From an uncultured Oscillospiraceae bacterium (GTDB lineage: Bacteria > Bacillota > Clostridia > Oscillospirales > Oscillospiraceae), in assembly GCA_949878425.1 (NCBI GenBank), contig CATLAL010000001.1:104706-168705 (forward strand): a stretch of DNA of 64,000 bases. The letters are read 5' to 3'. A program made the position numbers and the translations under genes. Each line of letters begins with the position of its first letter. The stretch's first letter is position 1. The notes under the pieces are model-generated. The model saw only the letters and a program-made list of their open reading frames with translations, was not told the origin of the DNA and made no database searches. Shown here piece by piece: positions 25,031-35,619 of this stretch.

Positions 25031-25037
25031 CACAGCT

Positions 25038-25250
25038 CTATTCTATACTGAAATCCTCCGCGGTCAGACGGGAGGTCTCCAGCTTTACCGGCCGGGGCGG
25101 AACCCGCTTGAAGGGGTCGTACCGGAAGCGGCCGCAGTGGTACTCCACAGCCACCACGCCCTTCCGGGGACAGACCACCTCCCGGTCGTTGATCATGCTC
25201 CCCCGGGCGCAGTAGGCGCACCGGGGCTCCATATCCCTGCGAAAGAGCAC
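25038..25250 (-). CDS. Small conserved cysteine-rich (zinc-binding) protein
   Basis: A 70-residue protein with C11, C14, C27 and C39 (MEPRCAYCARG, VVCPRKGVV, YHCGRF), a likely zinc site, and a conserved end YDPFKRVPPRPVKL. Such small proteins recur in Clostridia without known function. The start is taken as GTG 25250, which has a strong GGAGGGAGG site; an ATG at 25232 (64 residues) has almost none. It stands alone beside a strong terminator and a family B repeat. Confidence 0.65.
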   Translation of the reverse strand: MLFRRDMEPRCAYCARGSMINDREVVCPRKGVVAVEYHCGRFRYDPFKRVPPRPVKLETSRLTAEDFSIE

Positions 25251-25275
25251 GGGCCTCCCTCCTCTGGTGTGCGTA

Positions 25276-25340
25276 CTCCTCCTTTTTCTTGAAAGAAAAA
25301 GGAGCAAAAAGAACTTTTGCGCGAAACGCTGTTTCGCTTT
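25276..25340 (+). repeat. Family B hairpin repeat, copy 7
   Basis: CTCCTTTTTCTTG/CAAGAAAAAGGAG arms (as CTTGAAAG loop), then CAAAAAGAACTTTTGCGCG and an AAACGCTGTTTCGC tail. Confidence 0.75.
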
Positions 25341-25354
25341 TCGGGTAAAAACTT

Positions 25355-25595
25355 AGAGCCTGTTTAATATCTCGGCGTGCGCGGATTGGTGAGAGAATTT
25401 TTTGCCAATCAAGGCGCGAAGCCGATGGAATACGTTGTGTATTTCGAGGCAGACCACAGATCGTGCAACAGGCACATCAAGTGCCTGCGCACGATTGAAT
25501 TCTGCACGGCCACTCAATGTGGCCGTTGCAGAATCGCGATGAGTGGCGAAAAATTCGCCGCCAAGACATGTGCGGGGAAATTTTAAACAGGCTCT
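25355..25595 (+). repeat. Family C MITE-like element, long form with nested cassette
   Basis: 241 bp bounded by AGAGCCTGTTTAATATCTCG and AATTTTAAACAGGCTCT. About 80 extra bases relative to the 17.5 kb copy sit after the TTTCGAGG block: GATCGTGC...GCACGATT and ATTCTGCACGGCCAC...GTGGCCGTTGCAGAAT, two consecutive palindromes. Confidence 0.85.
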
Positions 25596-25598
25596 TAG

Positions 25599-25650
25599 AG
25601 CAATCTTCAAAATAGATGCCATCTGTTGTAGGGGAGAGCATCGCTCGCCC
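25599..25650 (+). repeat. Family D REP-like unit
   Basis: AGCAATCTTCAAAATAGATG, then TGTTGTAGGGGAGAGCATCG and CTCGCCC; directly after the family C element and 23 bases from the clpE-like stop. Confidence 0.7.
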
Positions 25651-25672
25651 GTAGGAGAGCGGAAAGCTTCCG

Positions 25673-27976
<2,304 letters not shown>

Positions 27977-28106
27977 AGCTTTTTACCTCCATGGCTGCCG
28001 GCGATGGGCCGGCACGCCCACTATATTTTGTATTCGTTATACCAGAACGGCAGAGCGTTATTATGAACAAATTGAAAATTTTGCGGCGGGACGGCAAATT
28101 TCCCGT

Positions 28107-28820
28107 CTACGCCGGCGTGCCCCCGGCAAGGCCCAGGCACTGGGCCGCCAGCCGCAGCAGAAGGGAGCCCTCCACCAGCTCCGCCGTAAGCGCGCCGGCC
28201 ATCCAGGCGACCCAGACCCCCAAAAGGTCCAGAATAATCCCCTTGCCGGCCCCCACCAGAAGGCCGCACGCCTCGTTGAGCTGGCGCAGAACCGGCAGCT
28301 TCATGGTGAGATTCAGGGTCCGCGCCGCCAGACGCAGCAGGAACAGCAGCAACCCGAAGGAGACGGCGTATAGCACAGAGCGAACCAGACTGCGGACCGG
28401 GCCGTCCAGCGCCGCGTCCACCGCCTGCCGCCCCAGGTCCAGCGCCGCGGCCTTGGTGTAGCTGACCGCGGTGAAGAGCCCGCCCTCCTCCAGGACGCCC
28501 AGGGCGCTCTCCCGGACAAACTGGTTGGGGATGGACTCCAGCATGTCCCGGACGCCCTCCAGCAGCGGCCTGCCGTCCAGCATACCCGCCTGCCACATGG
28601 CGTCCAGCTGGACCGTGATGGCCTCCTGGGCGGCGGGCCGCAGGAAGCGGTCCACCACCGCCGGCGCGGCGGCATTGGCAATCTGAGAGGCCAGAAACAG
28701 GGCGATGACCACCGCCGCCAGCTCCGAGAGGGTGCGGAAGAAGCCCCGCCTCCACCCCAGATAGGCGAACAGGACCACAACCGCCCCCAGGACACAGTCT
28801 ATGATAGCAGATGTCGACAT
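28107..28820 (-). CDS. CvpA family membrane protein
   Basis: A 237-residue protein starting with the CvpA pattern IDCVLGAVVVLFAYLGWRRGFFRTLSELAAVVIALFLA (two helices, residues 6-48; quoted from the family core). Two more hydrophobic segments lie at about 145-165 and 195-215. CvpA proteins were named for colicin V production in E. coli and are connected with envelope function. Their biochemical role is unsettled. It lies between DUF5711 and clpE in a minus-strand block, with a family B repeat upstream, and was probably transcribed separately from the truA block. Confidence 0.8.
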   Translation of the reverse strand: MSTSAIIDCVLGAVVVLFAYLGWRRGFFRTLSELAAVVIALFLASQIANAAAPAVVDRFLRPAAQEAITVQLDAMWQAGMLDGRPLLEGVRDMLESIPNQFVRESALGVLEEGGLFTAVSYTKAAALDLGRQAVDAALDGPVRSLVRSVLYAVSFGLLLFLLRLAARTLNLTMKLPVLRQLNEACGLLVGAGKGIILDLLGVWVAWMAGALTAELVEGSLLLRLAAQCLGLAGGTPA

Positions 28821-28870
28821 AAAAGGCCAGCCCCTTTCTATGGCAAATCAGCATGGTTTTTCATTTTTTC

Positions 28871-28914
28871 GCTTCTTTTCTTTAAAAAGAAAAAAGCAAA
28901 GGAAATTTTTCCGC
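28871..28914 (+). repeat. Family B hairpin repeat, copy 8
   Basis: GCTTCTTTTCTTT/AAAGAAAAAAGC arms then AAAGGAAATTTTTCCGC; it lies between the DUF5711 stop and the cvpA start. Confidence 0.65.
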
Positions 28915-28937
28915 TCTGTATGCCTACGCCCAGTGCG

Positions 28938-30092
28938 TCAGGGCAGGAATCTCCGGGCGGAGGTTCCGGAGAGGAGCAGCACGGTGCCGTCTGCGGCCAT
29001 ACGGACCTCTCTGGCGTAGCCCACGTCCTCCAGGCGGGCCTGCTCCGTCAGAGTCCGGTCATAGATGACCAGGCGGTCTCCGAAGAGCACCGCCAGGCGG
29101 TCGCCGGCGGCGGAGAGGTCCAGAACCTCCTCCGTGAGCTCCAGGCTGGCCAGCTCGGCGCCGTCCAGGCCGTAGGTGGTCAGGGTGCAGACGTTGCCCG
29201 TCCGATACCGCCCCAGGAGCAGGGCGCAGAAATCCTCTCCCGTCAGAGCGCAGTCGTGGAGGTAGAGATTCCCGTAGGGCCGGTCCAGCAATGTCGCGCC
29301 GTCCAGGGTGGAGATGACAAGGCGCTTGTCGCAGAGGGCGATGAGCCGGTCCTTCCTGCTGGCCAGCTCCAGGACCAGCCCGTCCCGGATGGCGCTGCTG
29401 CCGGCCAGCTGGGCGCTCTCCAGGTCATAGATCAGAAGTCTGGTGACAAAGGCGCCGTTCTGGGCCTCCAGGCTCACCGCCGCCAGGCGGCGGCAGTCCT
29501 CTGTCACGATGGCGTCGCTGATGTAGTTGTCGCTGGAGTCAAAGTGAAAAATCTCTTTTCCGCCGCTGTTGTAGACCGAGACGCTGGCCTTATAGCCGCT
29601 CTTCTGCCGGGTAACCGCCAGATAGTCGCTGCTGTTGAGACGGGCGGAGTAGTAGCAGAGGCCCCGGTCCGTATTCAGCTCCCGGCGCAGGCCCTCCCGG
29701 TCCAGAAGATAGAGGACGCCGCCCCCTACATCACAGACCGCCGCCTGCTTCGAGCCCACGGACAGCTGGGGGCTTCCCATGCGCATGGGCACGCTGTAGA
29801 CCGCTCCGCCGCCGGCGTAGAGCACGATCTCGCCGGAGCCGACCACCAGCAGCCCCCCGCCCAGCTGGCCGAACTGGTTGGCGGTGTCGGCGGCGTAGGA
29901 GAATACGTCCTGGGAGGAGGCGCTCTCTCCGTACATGAGCCAGCGGCGCAGGGAGGCGAAGTGGACGCCGTCCTCCATAGAGGTGAGGGCCGCCACCAGC
30001 ATCGCCGCCAGAGCCGCCAGAACCACCAGGCGCAGCCTGTGCCGCTTCCTCCCGGTCTGCTCCGCACTGCTGTGTTTTCCCTTTTCAGCCAT
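28938..30092 (-). CDS. DUF5711 family membrane-anchored beta-propeller protein
   Basis: A 384-residue protein with a basic N-terminus, one transmembrane helix (about residues 22-40, LRLVVLAALAAMLVAAL) and an outside domain made of repeated short beta blades, as in PQQ-like or WD-type propellers. DUF5711 proteins are typical of Clostridia and uncharacterised. ATG 30092 overlaps the truA stop by 8 bases and has AAGGA 11 bases upstream; an ATG at 30104 has no separate ribosome site. Position behind truA suggests co-transcription with the ecf-truA unit. Confidence 0.7.
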   Translation of the reverse strand: MAEKGKHSSAEQTGRKRHRLRLVVLAALAAMLVAALTSMEDGVHFASLRRWLMYGESASSQDVFSYAADTANQFGQLGGGLLVVGSGEIVLYAGGGAVYSVPMRMGSPQLSVGSKQAAVCDVGGGVLYLLDREGLRRELNTDRGLCYYSARLNSSDYLAVTRQKSGYKASVSVYNSGGKEIFHFDSSDNYISDAIVTEDCRRLAAVSLEAQNGAFVTRLLIYDLESAQLAGSSAIRDGLVLELASRKDRLIALCDKRLVISTLDGATLLDRPYGNLYLHDCALTGEDFCALLLGRYRTGNVCTLTTYGLDGAELASLELTEEVLDLSAAGDRLAVLFGDRLVIYDRTLTEQARLEDVGYAREVRMAADGTVLLLSGTSARRFLP

Positions 30093-30870
30093 TGAGCCGT
30101 TCATCCTTATACCATAGTTTGGTCAGATACAGACCGCCGGGCGGCACGGTGGGCCCCGCCAGGGTGCGGTTGCCGCTGGAGAGAATGGCGGGGATGTCCT
30201 CCGGCGCAAGCTTCCCCTCCGCGGCGTAGAGGACGGTGCCGGTGATCGCTCGTACCATATTATACAGGAACCCGTTGGCGCATACCTTCAATTCCAGAAG
30301 GTCCCCGCTTCTTGTGACATAGCAGTAATAAATGGTGCGAACCGTGGTTTTCGTCTGGGTCCCCACGCTGCGCACGGCCCGAAAGTCGTGCTCCCCCTCG
30401 AAGGACCGGGCCGCCCGGTCCATTACCGCCTCGTCCAGGAGCTTGGGATAGAAGTAGGCCCGGTTGACGTAGAAGGGGTTCCGAATCCGGGAGTTGAAGA
30501 TGCGGTAGGTGTACTCCTTTTTCAGGCAGGAGCCGATGGCGTTGAAGTCCTCCCCTGCCTCGAAGGCGGCGGAAACCACGATGTCCTCCGGCAGGCGGGT
30601 GTTCACCGCCAGGGGCAGGCGGTCGCAGGGGATCCGGGAGGCGGTTTTGAAGTTGGCCACATAGCGCTCCGCGTGGACGCCGGCGTCCGTGCGGCCGCAG
30701 CCCACCACCTTGACCGGGTGTCCGCAGATGGTCCCCAGGGCCCGCTCCAGGGTCTCCGCCACGGTAGCCTGGGTCTTCTGCACCTGCCAGCCGTGGTAGG
30801 CCGTGCCGTTGTACATGAGCTTGAGGGCGATGTTCCGCGGGGCGACCTCTCCCCGCTCCTGAGCGCTCAC
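30085..30870 (-). CDS. truA: tRNA pseudouridine(38-40) synthase TruA
   Basis: A 261-residue TruA with the catalytic D62 in GCGRTDAGVHA, the N-terminal IALKLMYNGTAYHGWQ strand and the FLYNMVRAITGTVL helix. It converts U38-U40 in tRNA anticodon stems to pseudouridine. The start is GTG 30870, which overlaps the TGA of ecfT (GTGA); no ATG is available between it and the conserved core. The ecfA-ecfA-ecfT-truA order is the standard Firmicute ribosomal-locus arrangement, although the ribosomal genes are absent here. Confidence 0.94.
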   Translation of the reverse strand: MSAQERGEVAPRNIALKLMYNGTAYHGWQVQKTQATVAETLERALGTICGHPVKVVGCGRTDAGVHAERYVANFKTASRIPCDRLPLAVNTRLPEDIVVSAAFEAGEDFNAIGSCLKKEYTYRIFNSRIRNPFYVNRAYFYPKLLDEAVMDRAARSFEGEHDFRAVRSVGTQTKTTVRTIYYCYVTRSGDLLELKVCANGFLYNMVRAITGTVLYAAEGKLAPEDIPAILSSGNRTLAGPTVPPGGLYLTKLWYKDERLNG

Positions 30871-31670
30871 AGGCCGAACCTGGCCAGGACCAGCACGCCC
30901 GCCAGCATCAGGCAGTAGGCCAGCAGCACCAGGTAGTCCCGGGCCTCGCAGCGGAGCACGCGGAGCTTCGTGCGGCCCTGGCCGCCGTGGTAGCAGCGGC
31001 ACTCCATGGCCACCGCCAGCTCGTCCGCCCGGCGGAAGGCCGAGATGAACAGGGGCACCAGGATGGGCACCAGGGCCCTGGCCCGCTGGAGGATGTTCCC
31101 GGTCTCAAAGTCCGCGCCCCTGGCCTTCTGGGCGGACATGATCTTGTCCGTCTCCTCAATGAGGGTGGGGATGAACCGGAGGGCGATGGACATGATCATC
31201 GCCAGCTCGTGGACCGGCACCCGAATCTTTTTCAGGGGCCCCAGCAGAGTCTCCAGCCCGTCCGTCAGGGCGATGGGGCTGGTGGTGTAGGTCAGCAGGA
31301 AGGTGCCCATAATCAGCATCACAATCCGCAGAATCATGAAGAACGCGGTTTGAACGCCCTCCCTTGTAATGGTAAAGATCCAGAAGGAGACCAGGGGCTC
31401 CCCGGGGGTGTAGAGGAGGTTGAGCACCGCGGTAAAGCAGATGATGAAGAGGATGGGCTTCAGCCCCTTCACCAGAGCCCTGGGCGCCACGCCGGAGATC
31501 TTGACGGCAATGAGGAGCACCGCCGCTACCAGACCGTAGGAGACGAACCACTTGGCGCAGAAGAGCGCCACGATATAGAGCAGCGTCAGGACGATCTTGG
31601 TCCGGGGGTCCAGCCGGTGGGCCAGGGAGTTCCCGGGGAAAAACTGTCCGAGGGTAATATCCTTCAGCAT
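30867..31670 (-). CDS. ecfT: Energy-coupling factor transporter transmembrane protein EcfT
   Basis: A 267-residue membrane protein with about six helices and the two coupling motifs: KARGAD (about residue 165) and a second site ECRCYHGGQGRT, in which the usual A-R-G is replaced by CRC. These helices dock onto the two ATPases. It would serve several S components, including the one at 9.3 kb. It overlaps ecfA2 by seven bases and truA by four, so the three genes are coupled. Confidence 0.92.
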   Translation of the reverse strand: MLKDITLGQFFPGNSLAHRLDPRTKIVLTLLYIVALFCAKWFVSYGLVAAVLLIAVKISGVAPRALVKGLKPILFIICFTAVLNLLYTPGEPLVSFWIFTITREGVQTAFFMILRIVMLIMGTFLLTYTTSPIALTDGLETLLGPLKKIRVPVHELAMIMSIALRFIPTLIEETDKIMSAQKARGADFETGNILQRARALVPILVPLFISAFRRADELAVAMECRCYHGGQGRTKLRVLRCEARDYLVLLAYCLMLAGVLVLARFGL

Positions 31671-32530
31671 TTGGCGGTCCCTCCCCTCCGGGCGGCCAGG
31701 GCGGCCCGCAGGTCCGCCACCGTGTATACCGCCGGGTCAATGTCCACCCCCAGCCGCGTGAGCTCCATGGCCACCTGGGTCACCTGGGGCACGTTCAGCC
31801 CCACGTCCATGAGCTCCCGGGCCCGGCTGAACACCTGGTGGGGCGTGCCGCTCATCACAACCCCCGCGTCCGCCAGGACGATGATGCGGTCCACGTTCTC
31901 CGCCACCTCGTCCATGCTGTGGCTGACCATCACTACCGTGGTGCCCCGCTCCCGGTGGTAGCGGCGGATGTTCTCCAACAGGCTCCGCCGGCCCGCCGGG
32001 TCCAGGCCCGCCGAGGGCTCGTCCAGAATCAGCACCTCCGGCTCCATGGCGATCACTCCGGCAATGGCTACCCGGCGCTTCTGCCCGCCGGAGAGGTCGA
32101 AGGGGCTCTTGTCCAGCAGGTCCTCCCCCAGCCCGGCAAAGGCGGCGGCGGAGCGGACCCGACGGTCAATCTCCCCCTCCTCCAGGCCCATGTTCTTCGC
32201 TCCGAAGGCGATGTCCTTATAGACCGTCTCCTCAAAGAGCTGGTACTCCGGGTACTGGAACACCAGCCCCACCCGGAAGCGGACCTCCCGGATCTTCTTC
32301 GGGTCCGCCCAGATGTCCCGGTCCCCCAAAAAAATCGTGCCGCCGGTGGGCTTCAAAAGTCCGTTGAGATGCTGGATCAGGGTGGATTTCCCGCTGCCGG
32401 TGTGTCCGATGATCCCCAGGAACTCCCCCTCGTATATCTCCATGCTGACCCCGTCCACCGCGCTGCGGCAAAAGGGCGTGTTTATCCCGTAGGTGTGGAC
32501 CAGATTCTCCACACGAATAATTGGCTTCAA
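31664..32530 (-). CDS. ecfA2: Energy-coupling factor ATPase, second copy (EcfA2)
   Basis: A 288-residue ABC ATPase: Walker A GHTGSGKST, Q-loop VFQYPEYQLFEE, signature LSGGQKRRVAIA, Walker B LILDEPSAGLDP and H-loop VSHSMDE. The acidic/hydrophobic tail is typical of ECF ATPases. The start is TTG 32530 behind GGAGGAAGC; 17 further upstream codons in frame lack a ribosome site and enter the family B repeat. It pairs with EcfA1 (32765-33613) to power vitamin uptake. A 234-base gap full of repeats separates the two ATPase genes, which is unusual as they normally overlap. Confidence 0.93.
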   Translation of the reverse strand: MKPIIRVENLVHTYGINTPFCRSAVDGVSMEIYEGEFLGIIGHTGSGKSTLIQHLNGLLKPTGGTIFLGDRDIWADPKKIREVRFRVGLVFQYPEYQLFEETVYKDIAFGAKNMGLEEGEIDRRVRSAAAFAGLGEDLLDKSPFDLSGGQKRRVAIAGVIAMEPEVLILDEPSAGLDPAGRRSLLENIRRYHRERGTTVVMVSHSMDEVAENVDRIIVLADAGVVMSGTPHQVFSRARELMDVGLNVPQVTQVAMELTRLGVDIDPAVYTVADLRAALAARRGGTAKC

Positions 32531-32576
32531 GCTTGCTTCCTCCGTGTCGTGGCGTATACACTCGTGCTGCGGCATA

Positions 32577-32640
32577 CACACTTTCTTTAAAAAAAGAAAA
32601 GTGTCAAAAGAAAATTTTGGCGCAAAGCTCCGCTTTGCTT
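32577..32640 (+). repeat. Family B hairpin repeat, copy 9
   Basis: ACACTTTCTTT/AAAGAAAAGTGT arms then CAAAAGAAAATTTTGGCGC and an AAAGCTCCGCTTTGC tail, in the gap between ecfA1 and ecfA2. Confidence 0.75.
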
Positions 32641-32704
32641 ATGGCGTTAGCTTGAACTCGTTTCAAAAGCAACCCCTTGGAGCAAGGCGAATGCCTTGCG
32701 GAAT

Positions 32705-32743
32705 AAAGTTCTTTTTGATTCTTTTTCTTTCAAGAAAAAGAAT
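32705..32743 (-). repeat. Family B hairpin repeat, copy 10
   Basis: ATTCTTTTTCTTG/CAAGAAAAAGAAT with AAAAGAAC tail on the minus strand, 22 bases beyond the ecfA1 stop; second copy in the same gap and in opposite orientation to copy 9. Confidence 0.75.
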
Positions 32744-32764
32744 GCATGCCGCAAGCGCATTTCT

Positions 32765-33613
32765 CTAAGATTGAAGCGCCTGCGCGATGGCTCCGGCGCA
32801 CTCGGTGACGCTCAGGGCGTCCAGGGGCACGTCAAGCCCGTCCTCCCGGAGGCCGTGGAGCAGCTCCACGGTATGGGGGGCGTCCAGGCCGATGGCGCGC
32901 AGCTCCTCCAGCCGGACCAGGATTTTCCGGGGCGGGCCGTCCATGACCACCCGGCCGCTGTCCATCACCACCACCCGGTCCGCCATGGCGGCCTCGTCCA
33001 TATGGTGGGTGATGAGCGCGATGGTGATGCCCTTCTCCCGGTTCAGCCGCCGGACCGTGTCCAGCACCTCCCGCCGGCCCATGGGGTCCAGCATGGCGGT
33101 GGACTCATCCAGCACGATGCAGGCCGGCTCCATGGCGATCACCCCGGCGATGGCAATGCGCTGCTTCTGGCCGCCGGAGAGGTGGTGGGGCGCGTGGAGG
33201 CAGAACTCCTCCATGCCCACAGCCCTCAGGGCCGCGTCCACCCGCCGCCGGATTTCCTCCGTGGGCACCCCCAGATTCTCCGGACCAAAGGCCACGTCCT
33301 CCTCCACCACGTTGGCGACGATCTGGTTGTCCGGATTCTGAAATACCATGCCCACCCGGCGGCGGATCTCCAGCAGGAGGCTCTCGTCCCGGGTGTCCAT
33401 ACCGTCCACCCACACCGTGCCGCCCTCCGGCAGCAGCACCGCGTTCATGTGCTTGGCCAGCGTGGATTTTCCGGACCCGTTGTGGCCCAGAATCACGGTG
33501 AAGCAGCCCTTTTCTATGGTCAGATCAACGCCCTTGAGGGCCTGAACCGGCTCCTTGCCCTCGTCGGGGGGATAGGAGAAGGTGAGATGCTCCGTTTTGA
33601 TGATGTCACTCAT
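32765..33613 (-). CDS. ecfA1: Energy-coupling factor ATPase, first copy (EcfA1)
   Basis: A 282-residue ABC ATPase: Walker A GHNGSGKST, Q-loop VFQNPDNQIVA, signature LSGGQKQRIAIA, Walker B CIVLDESTAMLDP with the Ser in place of Pro that marks EcfA1, and H-loop ITHHMDE. It forms the heterodimer with EcfA2. Its start overlaps the stop of the vanZ-like gene by eight bases. It precedes ecfA2 and ecfT on the same strand; two family B repeats interrupt the unit downstream. Confidence 0.93.
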   Translation of the reverse strand: MSDIIKTEHLTFSYPPDEGKEPVQALKGVDLTIEKGCFTVILGHNGSGKSTLAKHMNAVLLPEGGTVWVDGMDTRDESLLLEIRRRVGMVFQNPDNQIVANVVEEDVAFGPENLGVPTEEIRRRVDAALRAVGMEEFCLHAPHHLSGGQKQRIAIAGVIAMEPACIVLDESTAMLDPMGRREVLDTVRRLNREKGITIALITHHMDEAAMADRVVVMDSGRVVMDGPPRKILVRLEELRAIGLDAPHTVELLHGLREDGLDVPLDALSVTECAGAIAQALQS

Positions 33614-34226
33614 GGGGTGTCCCCTTTTTTACATGAAACTTTTCCGCAAATCCCGGCGCGCGTTTTCGCAGCGCCGCCCACACCAGATAGCCGCAGAATA
33701 CGCCTATGGCGTTTAAAAGAATATCGTCAATGTCAAAGGCCCGGCCTACGCACAGCTGCCAGCACTCAATGCAGGCTGTGATACAAAAGCCGGTACAGAG
33801 CGCCCGCCTCCAGGTATATCCCCGCCACAGCAGGGCAGGAAAAAAGCCGAAGGGCAGAAACATGACGATGTTTCCCAGCAGCATGTAGCTCTGCCACAGC
33901 CCGCCCTCAAAACACCTCCCCGGCGTCAGATTCCAGGCTCCCAAGGTAAAGAAGGGGCCGTGGTCCCGCGCCAGTCCCCGGAGGAGCGGCAGCCAGTTGA
34001 ACCATCCGGGCGTCAGGGTCAAAACCGCCATGCCGCCGCAGAACAGCCAGAACAGCGGCACCGCCGCCTCCCGCAGGGGGGAGCTGCACAGTCCCCGCTC
34101 CGCCATGCGGCGAAGCCGCCAGGGCCGCAGGAGCGCAAAGAGCAGCGCGGCCAGCAGCAGGCCGGGAAGCATGCGGACAAGGTAGCGAAGCGTGTCCTCT
34201 GCAAAAACCGCGTACAACGCGCCCAT
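33606..34226 (-). CDS. VanZ family membrane protein
   Basis: A 206-residue protein with four to five helices and the VanZ pattern: LTPGWFNWLPL, NLTPGRCFEGG, LLGNIVMFLPFGFFPALLW and CIECWQLCVGRAFDIDDILLNAIGVFCGYL (core DIDDILLN). VanZ-type proteins are widespread and give low-level teicoplanin resistance in some cases; most have unknown roles. The gene lies 1 base after the methyltransferase stop and overlaps ecfA1, so it is part of that operon. Confidence 0.85.
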   Translation of the reverse strand: MGALYAVFAEDTLRYLVRMLPGLLLAALLFALLRPWRLRRMAERGLCSSPLREAAVPLFWLFCGGMAVLTLTPGWFNWLPLLRGLARDHGPFFTLGAWNLTPGRCFEGGLWQSYMLLGNIVMFLPFGFFPALLWRGYTWRRALCTGFCITACIECWQLCVGRAFDIDDILLNAIGVFCGYLVWAALRKRAPGFAEKFHVKKGTPHE

Positions 34227-34227
34227 T

Positions 34228-35094
34228 CTACCGGTCCCCCGTCCACCGGCCCGTGGCCCCGCAGGGCAGGGCCAGGCCGGTCTCTGTCACCGGCAGGCCG
34301 ATCTCGCCGCTGACGGTCCGGCCTCCGAATTTTCGGGAGACCACCGTCTCCAGGATATAGGTCAGCACGCTGGGGGCCAGCCCTGTGGTGTAGGAGTTGA
34401 TGAGGACAAAGAGGGGCTCGTCCGAGAGGACGCCCGCGCACAGCTCCACAAAGGGGAAGAGATTGTCCTCCAGCTTCCAGACCTCGCCGGTGGGGCCCCG
34501 GCCGTAGCTGGGCGGGTCCATGATGATGGCGTCATAGCGCCGGCCCCGGCGGATCTCCCGCTCCACAAACTTGGCGCAGTCGTCCACGATCCAGCGGATG
34601 GGCGCCTCCTCCAGGCCAGAGGCCCGGGCGTTCTCCCGGGCCCAGCTCACCATGCCCCTGGCCGCGTCCACGTGGCAGACGCTGGCCCCGGCGGCGGCGC
34701 AGGCCACGCTGGCGGCCCCGGTGTAGGCGAAGAGGTTTAAGACGCTCACCGGCCTCCCGGCGGCCCGGATGCGCTCCTGGACGAACTCCCAGTTCACCGC
34801 CTGCTCCGGGAAAAGGCCGGTGTGCTTGAAGCTCATGGGCCGGACCTGGAAGGTCAGATTCTTATAGCGGACAGGCCACTGCCCGGGCAGGCCGCTCTTC
34901 TCCCAGCTGCCGCCGCCGGAGCTGGAGCGGAGGTAGCGTCCGTCCGGCTTCCTCCACCCGGCGTGGCTGCGGGGCGTACTCCAGATGGCCTGAGGGTCCG
35001 GCCGCACCAAAAGCTTTTTCCCCCAGCGCTCCAGCTTCTCCCCGCCGCCGCAGTCCAGCAGCTCGTAGTCCTTCCATCCGTCCGCAATCCACAT
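34228..35094 (-). CDS. RlmI-like class I SAM-dependent (rRNA) methyltransferase
   Basis: A 288-residue protein of the RlmI/Methyltrans_SAM type, without the N-terminal PUA domain. SAM-binding motif I is VLNLFAYTGAASVACAAAG, motif II has the acidic D in CHVDAARGMVSWARENA, and motif IV is IIMDPPSYGRGP, the DPPxY of base methyltransferases. The substrate is probably cytosine in 23S rRNA, by analogy only. It is the first gene of the minus-strand ecf operon. A long family C element lies 24 bases upstream of its start. Confidence 0.82.
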   Translation of the reverse strand: MWIADGWKDYELLDCGGGEKLERWGKKLLVRPDPQAIWSTPRSHAGWRKPDGRYLRSSSGGGSWEKSGLPGQWPVRYKNLTFQVRPMSFKHTGLFPEQAVNWEFVQERIRAAGRPVSVLNLFAYTGAASVACAAAGASVCHVDAARGMVSWARENARASGLEEAPIRWIVDDCAKFVEREIRRGRRYDAIIMDPPSYGRGPTGEVWKLEDNLFPFVELCAGVLSDEPLFVLINSYTTGLAPSVLTYILETVVSRKFGGRTVSGEIGLPVTETGLALPCGATGRWTGDR

Positions 35095-35117
35095 AGCCTC
35101 TCAGCCTCGTTTTCTTA

Positions 35118-35361
35118 AGAGCCTGTTCAGCAGCTCCCCGCGCACGACTTGACGGCGAATTTTCCGCCACTCATCGACGATTCTGCAACGGCCACATCGA
35201 GTGGCCGTGCAGAATTCCATCGTGCGCAGGCACTCGATGTGCCTGCCGCACGATCTGTGTTCAGCCTTGAAATACACAAAGTATTCCTGCGGCTTCTCGC
35301 CTTGATTGGCGAAAAATCCCCCTCGTCATTTCGCACTCGTTGAGATGCTGAACAGGCTCCT
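35118..35361 (-). repeat. Family C MITE-like element, long form with nested cassette
   Basis: 244 bp bounded by AGAGCCTGTTCAGCA and TGCTGAACAGGCTCCT. It is inverted relative to the 25.4 kb copy (GCCTTGATTGGCG near the right end) and contains the same nested pair of palindromes, ATTCTGCAACGGCCAC...GTGGCCGTGCAGAAT and CGTGCGCAGGCAC...GTGCCTGC. Confidence 0.85.
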
Positions 35362-35551
35362 ATAGTAAATCACCATATTATATACCAGATGCTGGCAACC
35401 GTCAACAAAAGAAGTGTGGACAATTTGGACGATTTTAGGGGAATCCGGCAGGATTTTTTTAGAGAACCGGAGTCAGCGCCGGCCCAGTCCGCCCGAAACG
35501 GCCCATCTTTTCTATTTTATGAGGCGGGCGGGCGCCGCGGAAAAATTCCGG

Positions 35552-35580
35552 TTGTAATTTCCTCCGGAAAGTGCTACAAT
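35552..35580 (+). promoter_or_regulatory. SigA-type promoter of asp23-nusB unit
   Basis: TTGTAA (35552-35557), 17-base spacer, TACAAT (35575-35580); 39 bases before the asp23-like start codon. Confidence 0.75.
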
Positions 35581-35619
35581 AGTACTATCTTTTGGCAAAT
35601 TAAAAGGAGTGTCTAAGCT

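Noticed and set aside
27977..28106. CtsR operator upstream of clpE-like gene
   Set aside because: No GGTCAAA-type direct repeat was found in the region.
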